Source: Nemania diffusa (taxonomy: Eukaryota > Ascomycota > Sordariomycetes > Xylariales > Xylariaceae). From it: a stretch of 64,000 bases of DNA. This document shows positions 56,319-64,000 of this stretch, piece after piece; the first letter of the stretch is position 1, and every line of letters starts with the position of its first letter. The position numbers were made by a program, and so were the translations under genes. A model generated the notes under the pieces. That model worked only from the letters and a program-made list of their open reading frames with translations. It did no database searches and had not been told where the DNA came from. The stretch spans positions 2,914,001 through 2,978,000 of the forward strand of contig JBBPUQ010000002.1 of assembly GCA_038501195.1 (NCBI GenBank), given 5' to 3'.

Positions 56319-57897
56319 CTAAGAGCGGGCGTGGATAGCCTGGCGGGCACGCAGGCCGGCAATGCCACGCTTCGCAACGTTGGCGTTGGCGGCGACGCAC
56401 TGCTGCTGCTGGGCATCGCAGTCGGAGACGCTGATGCCGCTCGCGGCGCCGCTGTTGGCGGCGTTGGCGCACGCGTTCTTCTGCACGTCGCACGCGCGCT
56501 GGATCGCGGCGCCCGCGTTCACGAAGGTCGAGCCGTTGACGCTGAACGGCCGGTCGCTCGTGGGGTCGTTAACCACGGCCACGGGGGCGGCGCCCACGCT
56601 GCCCGTGAAGGCGTTCACGTCGGCTCCCGCGGCAGCAGCGTCGCCAGCGGAGGCGGCGTCACCGGCAGAGGCAGCGTCTCCTGTAGCAGCATCAGCAGAT
56701 CCGTCTACGCAGTCATCTGTTGGGTTATGTGTAAGTGGGGGAGGGCTCTAGCACAGGATGGGTAGGGGGGACGTACCGCTGTCGGCGGCAGCATCGCCGG
56801 CGGAGGCGGCGTCACCAGCGGCGGCATCGGCAGAGCCATCAGCACAGTCATCTATTGTCGCGTTAGCGGGGACTGTTCTATAAAAACTCATACCCAGCCG
56901 TTAAGAGGGTAAGATAGGCTGTAGTAAACTTACCACCGGCATCAGCAGCGCTGTCCGCACTGCCGGTCGCGGCACCTCCTGCAGCGGCAACGGCGTCGTC
57001 GATCTCCTGGGCTGACGCGTCGGGGACGAGCAGGTTCTGCGAGATGATGCAGCCGACCGGGTCGTCGGCAACATCGCAGGTGTTACCAGCGCCAGTAGGG
57101 TCGCCAACCTGTGATTCCTCTTGGTTAGTACGAGCACAGGATGGGCTGTGGGGTTACGAGGCTAGGTTTCTTACCTCACCAGGCGCAAATGTGCCGGATT
57201 GGATGGCAAGTTGAGGGTCGGCGCCAATCGAGGCCAGTTGGACGGCCAAATCGAGCGTGATCTGCTTGTTGAGAGCGGCGGCGCCCGAGGAGGCAGGGTC
57301 CTGGTGCTGCTGGAGGGCGGCAATCTCAGGGTTGACAGCGGTCTCAGTGCAGAGAACCGAAGCTAGTCCAACAGAGCCAGTGTTCCGTTCCTTTGCGCAG
57401 AAGCCCGGGTTAGTTTTCCTTCCGAAGCATGTTCATGTTGGCGTATCGTGGTACATACAAGGGCACGGAAAATCAGGGCGTTCGTCATCCCCTCGACATC
57501 ACCAGCAGCCTTGGCGTTGGTGAAGGCCTGGTCGGCGACGCGCTGCTGTAGACAGTCGAGGTCTTCGACGTTGCCGGCACCAGCAGCGGCGGCGGCATTT
57601 CCGAGGAGAGCGAAGACGGGGTCCTGGACCTGATCGACGTTGTTCAGGTCAAGAGCCGCTCCAACACCGGTCAGGAACTGCTCGTGCGAATGTTCCTCTG
57701 TTTGTTCCACTACATCAGCATCCGCGGGAGGCCGGAGACTTGCCGTCATCGTCATTGACATTCTCATGGAACTTACGGGGCACTTCTCGTCGAAACTTGG
57801 CCGATCCTCGGGTCTTCCGTACGGCACGTACGGCATCTGGGCGGGCGGAGGCCACACCCACCATCACCAACACAGCGGTAGTAGTCGTGAACTTCAT
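56319..57897 (-). CDS. Secreted Ala/Asp-rich protein with duplicated exon
   Basis: Exons, in transcription order, are 57897-57777, 57709-57459, 57390-57175, 57108-56934, 56851-56777 and 56716-56319, giving 411 aa. A signal peptide (MKFTTTTAVLVMVGVASA) starts the protein. Residues 40-240 form an Ala/Gln-rich helical domain with LTGVGAALDLNNVDQVQDPV, RNTGSVGLASVLCTETAVNP and a Cys pair around NTCDVADDPVGC. Exon 5 (75 nt, phase 1-1) and the start of exon 6 encode near-identical repeats, DDCADGSADAAAGDAASAGD and DDCVDGSADAATGDAASAGD. A second Ala/Asn/Cys domain ends the protein. Such proteins are often labelled circumsporozoite-like in fungi because of composition only; the function is unknown and a cell-wall or extracellular role is inferred. 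Confidence 0.8.
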
Positions 57898-60717
57898 CTT
57901 GAAGATAGGTATGTATGACGGTCGTAGATTCGACGTTGACTAGACAATAATATCCAAATTTCGAGATGTAAAATTAGAATCGTGCAAAAAGGCCCGGCCT
58001 GACTGAACGTGTAAAGAGTGTTAGAAGCGAAAGAGTTCACAGAACTGAAGAGAAAAAAGAACGAAAGAGGACGAGAGTGTTTCGAAAAGAGAGACACAGT
58101 TGTTGATGGTAGAAGAGAGGGAATAAAAATTTCGAGGTTCGTAGGGCAGCTGTAGCCGTCCTATATACGAATAACAGAACCTAGTCAAACGATGGTATAC
58201 CTCCCTATACACCCTATACCTACCTACATCCACGCAAGCGCGCCGACAGTGTGGAGAGACAGGCCAGGGCCTGGTAGCTCCTGAGGTGCATCTCTCTAGT
58301 TCGACCCCTACAAAGCGTGCCCGCGCGCGGCTCGTCTGGTTCGACTTCAGATGACGTTTCGCAGTACACTACCTAGATGGCCCTAGGCTATAGCCAGGCG
58401 CCCCTGTTTGGCAGATCTCGTCCGAAGACGAGCATGGGGGGTGGCGGCGGGCTAGTTGGGACGCCTGGCTCAAGAGATGAACGTGGAACCCCTATCGGCT
58501 TCACGTCGAGCCGATGGGAAATTCCACCAAGGAGAACGTCGGAATACCTATACGTATGTACACATTATACTGTAGTGGCAGCATCATGTGCTTATATGTA
58601 CATACCTACCTACAGTGAAATAACAAGGGTTTGGCCGCGTGCTGTCTGACCCATCGTGTGTGGGGGAATAGTCTAGAAACCATTTACCTACCTAGCAGTA
58701 CATATGTAGATAGGCCTGCTACCTATCTACTCTGTACGGTCTACTCAGACTTTGGATTTGCTACATGGCCTTTCGAGGAGATGGAGAGATTGAAGGCCGG
58801 TGGTGTATTGTGTTGCGTGCATACTCATAGACGGCCACAACATCATCGTCCGCCTCAGAGTGAGTAGGAAATAGGTAATTCATAACCTCAGTACCTATCT
58901 TAGATTTAGCCGCATATGTGTACACCAAAATCCAACACGAATTGTATCCCTCGCCTTAAATTGCCATAGGTACTACAAAATGTGCTCTGGTCGAGCATGT
59001 AGTAGGGACGAGGACTTACTAGGGAGTCGTATGCCATCTCATTAATGATTAGCGCTTGCCCCGGTCTTGAGACTGAGGAGGTTAGGAGGGCCATGATGAG
59101 ACGGTTTATCCAACCCAAGCTGTCTCAGTCTGTTGGAGCCGCACTCTGCAGCGGCATGCTAACCAAGTAAGTGCCACGCTAGATGGGTTACATTGGAGCT
59201 CGGAGCTTGCCATAGCAGATTGAGCAGGGGTCAAGGTTGTTTGAAGAGTTGTAGTATTCGACTGTTCCATCAATCGAGCATCATAGATCGCCCTTCCAAA
59301 AGGAGCGAAGAGCATTAACTTGTTTGCATGTAGAATCGTGTTGCTCTCTGACGATCCTCGCCCCAGCTTTTACGACGAACTCTGACCCTCGAATGATTTG
59401 CCGCGACACAACACACAAAGACCTGGTCTGCCACATTGTTCGGACAAGGAATTATCCGCCAGACACGCCCTCCTGGTAGCCTACCTCCTGGGGTCTGCTT
59501 GGCGTATGTAAACAACCCCTAGCCCACATTTCTCATCTTAGGTATACCTAGCTACCTACACTAATCATGATAAATATAAATACAAGCTCCTTTTATTATC
59601 TGTTGACTAGCTCGCTTATAGGTAGCAAGCTTGGCAGAAATATGATATTTTCGGAGTTCGGCCCGGCACCTTGTCTAAATTTCAACGCCCTCGTACTCTT
59701 ACATAGAGTAGGCGCCTAGTAACGGGAAATAGGAGGTGAAGAGTCGTGTTATCGAGCTAGCTCGCACTTCATTAGCAATACTCATGATCATGACTATAAT
59801 ATGGTACTTTACCGGCATTTACTATGTCTTGTGTCTGTAGAGAGACATAAGTGATAGCTGAATCGATGTGTGCTGGGCATATCACCTAGAATCGTATTTA
59901 GAACCGACTCCAAAAACCCGAACATCTGTCAACGGCATCCATGGGCGCCCTCAACGTCAACTCGAAACAAATATCGATCATCCAGTGACGTGATGCGTGG
60001 GACTACCTATAAGCAAGTACTTACAAGAGAATCTCGGCAGTCGTTCCGATTTTGCGTCCCAACTTGGCAGTTTCGACGAATCGCGGCACGATCGTCCAGG
60101 ATGCTTAGTAACATTCACATATCACCGATGGTTATATAGGTAGGTATAATGATCATCTCTCAAGGGTTGATATTTAGAGTTTCAAACATGCCGTGCCAAT
60201 CCTTGATGTGTCACGCTGAACAAAAGTGCAACTACCGCATGGCTTATAGTTGGGTTGTTATTGAGCGGGATGCACTGCTGAGAGCGCAAAAGCCTGGTAC
60301 CGAACTTCGGGATTGCTTTGACTGATCTATCCGGTGTAAAGCATAGACACTTGGCTATCAATGTTGCGCTGATCTTGAAGGCTTATTGCAATATTCATCT
60401 CCTCACTAAGCAATGCGACACTAGAGGATCAGCTCGTGTTACCTGGCTCCGTCGAGGATTGACTCGTACTTGGTCATGACGTTTTGATCGCCTCGAGCCT
60501 CGAAACACCCCGTTCATGGTAATGACAACAAGTGTAGGAATTAGGTGCAATGATCTTTGTTCCACTTGACATAATTTGTTTTGTACACTTCGGCGGATGC
60601 CAAGGAAAAGTCTAGAGAATGCGTTACGAACGACACCACCTCGCCATGTCTATCCCATTCAAATAACGGTGGGGCTATGACCTCGCCTTTGCCAGTCTAA
60701 TATTCGTACGGCGCATT
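57898..60717. other. Gene-poor region, 2.8 kb
   Basis: Upstream of the secreted protein gene the first 300 bp are AG-rich (CT-rich on the transcribed strand), consistent with its leader. TACCTACC words lie at 58210-58226, 58600-58615 and 58684-58735. The rest has only short frames in several phases (for example 59106-59515 minus and 59870-60139 plus) with no recognised protein. It may hold decayed elements, but none shows repeats or termini that I can identify. Confidence 0.5.
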
Positions 60718-61687
60718 TTAACCAATGATGAGCTTGTCCTCCTCGGCGAAATCATACGCAGGAATTTCGAGGTTCAGAGGAGCAGGTCCTCTCCTTATAC
60801 GTCCGGAAATATCGTAGTGAGAGCCGTGGCAGGGGCAGAACCAACCACCGAAGTCGCCGGCCTCACCAATAGGTACACAACCAAGATGTGTGCAAACGCC
60901 TATGTCAGGCACGAAGGGTTAGTGAAACGGTATCCAAGCAACGCCGAGGGATCTGCGGCGCATTGCGCTGAGTAGCGCGCCTGAACAAAACAAAATATAG
61001 GTAGCGTACCCAACATGACCAGCCATTCGGGCTTTTGTACACGATCCTCGTCGGCCTGGGGGTCTCGCAAGGAAGCAACGTTAACCTTGTTGGCCTCGTC
61101 GATCTCGTCGGCTGTTCGGTGTCGGATGAAGACGGGCTTTCCTCTCCATTTGATGATGACGTTCTTGCCTTCGGGGATGGCGTTGAGATCGACCTCGACC
61201 TTGGCCATAGCCAAGACGTCGGCCGAGGCAGACATGTTCTTCAGGAATTCTAATAATAGGAATGGGGCGTTAGTATGCTGTTGGATGTGTGCACAGTATT
61301 GCGCATCGGACGGTGGTGAGAGTAGAGGTAGTCGACAATTGGCGATCGATGATAGATATGACGTCCCGGATGACAGGAACTCCATGTGCATGGCGATTAC
61401 ACACCTTGGACAGTGGACTTGGCACCGGCGGCGGTGATGGCACCCATGGTACCGACCATGAAGTATGAGAAAAGGAGGTTCGTATTGGAGGTGCCCTTGT
61501 TGAAGTAGTGGCCGAAGTCCGGGATCTTGGTCGACTTTTGTTCGCCCTTGAAGGGACTCGAGTAGGAGCCGGCGGCGGCATCGTGGAGCTGTGCAGAGGT
61601 GGAGAGGCTGCGAGCAGCGTTCAGGCAGGTTGTCGATCTCGAGACTCCACGTGCAAGAGCACGGGAGGCGATGGTGAGGGGAGCCAT
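60718..61687 (-). CDS. rip1: Cytochrome bc1 complex Rieske iron-sulfur subunit
   Basis: Exons, in transcription order, are 61687-61405, 61249-61010 and 60899-60718, giving 234 aa. It is the 2Fe-2S subunit of mitochondrial complex III, passing electrons from ubiquinol to cytochrome c1. A basic presequence ([20 protein letters not shown]) is followed by the single membrane helix [20 protein letters not shown]. The cluster-binding motifs are CTHLGC (C177, H179, C182) and CPCHGSHYD (C196, C198, H199). The [10 protein letters not shown] strand and the C-terminal [10 protein letters not shown] complete the domain. The start at 61687 was preferred over the in-frame codon at 61741 because it begins the presequence. 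Three CCAAT boxes lie upstream. Confidence 0.95.
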
Positions 61688-61885
61688 TGCGCTGGTGAGG
61701 TTCAATGGGTCGGGATCGGGGGCGTCGGGGCGTTCGTCCAAGACAGAGTCGGCGTTGAGCTTGAGGTCTTTTTTCCAGCACCCGCAAAATAGATTAGGTA
61801 GTTCGGTAATGTTTCCAGAGGATGCAGCCAGCTTGGCTTAGCGCCGCCGCCTCAGGCAACCCGGAGCACCCTGTTGCACCCGAGC

Positions 61886-61931
61886 ATTGGAATTGCCCGA
61901 GCCTGATTGGCTAGAGAGGTTGACGCATTGG
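61886..61931 (-). promoter_or_regulatory. Triple CCAAT-box cluster in the Rieske promoter
   Basis: CCAAT occurs on the gene's strand at 61886-61890, 61906-61910 and 61927-61931, spaced 20 and 21 bp, about 200-245 bp upstream of the start codon. CCAAT is bound by the Hap2/3/5 (HAP) complex, an established regulator of respiratory and haem-protein genes in fungi. Function here is inferred from motif, spacing and target. Confidence 0.5.
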
Positions 61932-61965
61932 CCACGCTCCTCGGCCACTCGCTCAAGAACAGAGG

Positions 61966-61973
61966 TCACGTGA
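61966..61973. promoter_or_regulatory. TCACGTGA E-box palindrome
   Basis: A perfect 8-bp palindrome containing CACGTG lies about 280 bp upstream of the Rieske start. E-boxes of this kind are bound by bHLH factors such as Cbf1-type proteins. Confidence 0.4.
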
Positions 61974-62150
61974 AATACCTTAGTACTGTAATGTACCCAG
62001 TTATACACTGCTACAGAAAGGTACTGTTACGGAATACCTAACTTCAACTTTGAGAGGCACAAGAAAACCAAGTAATGCCTTCAGCAGATATCTAACAATG
62101 GCTAAAGCCACAATGTATTCATTTGCGTGCTAAGTGCCTTGTCTATTTCA

Positions 62151-64000
62151 TCAATGCATGCGTTTCAGCTGCTCTACCATGTTTCTCATAGCTTCCGCGT
62201 TTGGACCTAATCCCTGACATACCATGTCTTGCTGGTCTTCGTCGAGATCTAAGAACTTCTCCAGCAGTTCCCCGTCAACAAATCGGAACGGCCCATCTGA
62301 TTCACGCTCTTCATTCCGGAACGATCGATACCGTGAGAACTCTATGGTACCTGTAGTCTCTATCTCATCGGCGAGCTTGCTCTGAAATCGCATTAGAAGA
62401 TCTTGGTACTTAGGCGAGATCATACCAAAAAGATAGACCCCTCCCTCGACCTTCATAAATAGAGGTTAGTAAAGAGAAACTGTATATGCCGCGAGATGCT
62501 CTGGGGGACTTACCGTGCCGACAAACGCCTTCGGTATGATGATGGCGTTTTCGCTCGCGTCGACGGTAACCTTGCGTATTTTGTTTACCATCTCCCCAAG
62601 GTTCATCTCGCTTGTAATTTCCATCTTCCGTTTATCGTCTAGTGTCACGCCCGTCGCATTCTTACGCAACACCATGAGGTTGCCCTGTGTATCTGATTGT
62701 AGCCACTCATCCCCAGCAACATGACACAGCGCCGTGGCCCAGAAGGATTGGTAGTGCCTCGATACTTCCGTAAGCTTCGATGGCTGCCCATCAGCTGCGG
62801 GCGTAAACTCAACTAAGCTCATTGATTTCATGAGATCCGCAATAGCTATAGTATATCCCTCAACGACTAAATCAATCGGATATGTTGCCGGCCTGTATGA
62901 AGCAAGTTTCTTCATCTCGGCAGAGGTGGTGGACGTCTCTACGTAGGAATAAACAATAACAGTCTTGGCTAATGCGGCAACAATATTGTCACCCATGATC
63001 GCGAGAGCTCTGCAGGCCCCTTTAAGTTGCCGACTGGTGATCAGATATGGTTCTCTGTCGCTATCAATCCCGAGTATGAGAATTCGTCCTCGTTTGTCAT
63101 TCCCAGCAGTAACGGTTTGCCCGTCGTCAAGATAGCTTGTCCCTACGACGAACCTCTCTGCTCGGTTTCCATAAGAATCTAGCAGTTCAGCGCGGATCAC
63201 AGCCTCCACCATTTCGACACGAGGAAAACTGTCTAAGATGAAGGCTTTGCCTAGTGGCTTGAAAATGACTTCATCCACTAGTTTAAAAGAACTGATGATG
63301 ATTTCTTCGTTGTCTTTCACTTCCCTGTGAAAACAGCCTAATCCAAAGGCTCGCTCGGACCTCGAATATGCAATTCGCCGAACAGTTTCACCCATGGGGA
63401 GAGGATTGACGTGTGTGCGACGCTCAGTGTCTATTATCGAAACTTTGACCTCTTTCTCAGTTGCTACTACAATAGAATCCGGGAATGCCTCAGCGTCAAA
63501 GGGGCAAATGCAAACCGCATCATCAGCCGTCACAGCGGAATAAACGATCCTACCTTCCGATCCGTATATGAGACTGGGTATTTCACTTGTTGAAAATATA
63601 TTATACATGTCGTTGGGTCGAGGGAGAAGTTGTAACCGTGCATGTCGCATGCCTAAGACGACCATTTTACGGCCTGAGAGAGAGAAGTCCTTGTTGGACA
63701 CGTTGAAGGTGACGACGTATCCATCTTCCATAGAAATGAATAAAGTTGGCCCAGCGATCTCTCTTGGGAGGATCTGTGCTAGAGCAATGTCGCGCGGTAC
63801 TGAAGCGCTATCATCCTTTCGCCTCAGATTTTCACCGTGTAGCGACTGCAAAGTTTTGACATCGACGACGGAGATGGAACCGGACTTCCAGAATCCTACG
63901 ACGCCGATGCTAGGGTATTGTGGGGGCAGATGGATGCAGGCAACTTGGTCCGAATCGCCAAGGTTGCTCTGTTCGAACTTGACAAGATCCTGTCCAATCT
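62151..64000 (-). CDS. ddb1: DDB1 (damage-specific DNA-binding protein 1), 5' end outside window
   Basis: Exons visible, in transcription order, are 64000-62514 (open at the window edge) and 62450-62151. This leaves 595 codons plus the stop, about half of the roughly 1,100-1,200-aa family length. DDB1 is the three-propeller adaptor that links Cul4 ubiquitin ligases to substrate receptors and works in UV-damage recognition. Family features are SIVVATEKEVKVSIIDTER, RRIAYSRSERAFGLGCFHRE, FVVGTSYLDDGQTVTAGNDK with GRILILGID, VEGGVYLFGMISPKYQDLL, and the C-terminal helical end DLDEDQQDMVCQGLG...NMVEQLKRMH. The internal methionine-like codon at 63851 is not the start, since the frame is open upstream. 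Confidence 0.93.

Larger units (their letters stand above)
61688..62150. promoter_or_regulatory. Upstream region of the Rieske gene
   Basis: This 463-bp interval lies between the Rieske start and the DDB1 stop. It includes the three CCAAT boxes at 61886-61931 and a perfect TCACGTGA palindrome at 61966-61973. Confidence 0.55.

Noticed and set aside
59106..60139. Several short frames as a decayed gene
   Set aside because: They are in different phases and strands with no recognisable protein; not enough to call a pseudogene.

Overview
The window is nuclear DNA of a filamentous ascomycete (Pezizomycotina, most likely a sordariomycete). The evidence is the many short introns of about 50-110 nt with GTRNGT donors and CTRAC branch sites, the pyrimidine-rich leaders, and single-copy housekeeping genes with fungal architecture. 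Genes lie on both strands and are not organised in operons. I rebuilt exon structures by hand; for each complete multi-exon model the exon lengths sum to a whole number of codons.

Layout. 1-18.6 kb: 3' end of a probable kinetochore coiled-coil gene (nuf2), an orphan 244-aa gene, AP-3 beta, 3-hydroxyisobutyrate dehydrogenase, a MITE-like element, a secreted zinc metallopeptidase, a Bqt4-like APSES/KilA-N inner nuclear membrane protein, RhoGDI with an abnormal first intron, and the PP2A-like phosphatase PPG1 with an in-frame open tail beyond its stop. 18.6-34 kb: a long gene-poor stretch rich in TACCTA/TAGGTA motifs, a zinc-knuckle protein, a small Cys-rich protein with a shifted-frame acidic tail, the proteasome regulator PI31, Rev7/MAD2B, and importin-9/Kap114. 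34-52.7 kb: a 1,527-aa DH-domain protein with a GAP-like region, a Dcc1-like cohesion gene visible only after splicing, an RNF216-type RBR ubiquitin ligase, a LYC1-type acetyltransferase, CCT1, and a metallophosphoesterase. 52.7-64 kb: a fungal transcription-factor-like protein without a zinc cluster, a secreted alanine-rich protein with duplicated exons, the Rieske iron-sulfur protein, and most of DDB1, which runs off the right edge.

The genes serve general cell biology (vesicle coats, Rho signalling, chromosome cohesion and segregation, ubiquitin/proteasome, nuclear import, chaperonin, respiration). I see no secondary-metabolite cluster, rDNA, tRNA gene, CRISPR array or intact autonomous transposon. 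The most unusual points are the 153-codon in-frame extension after the PPG1 stop with a 90-bp repeat, the 1.3-kb RhoGDI intron with a long frame continuous with exon 2, a 6-nt microexon in the metallopeptidase, the duplicated phase-1 exon in the secreted protein, and the 162-bp inverted-repeat element.
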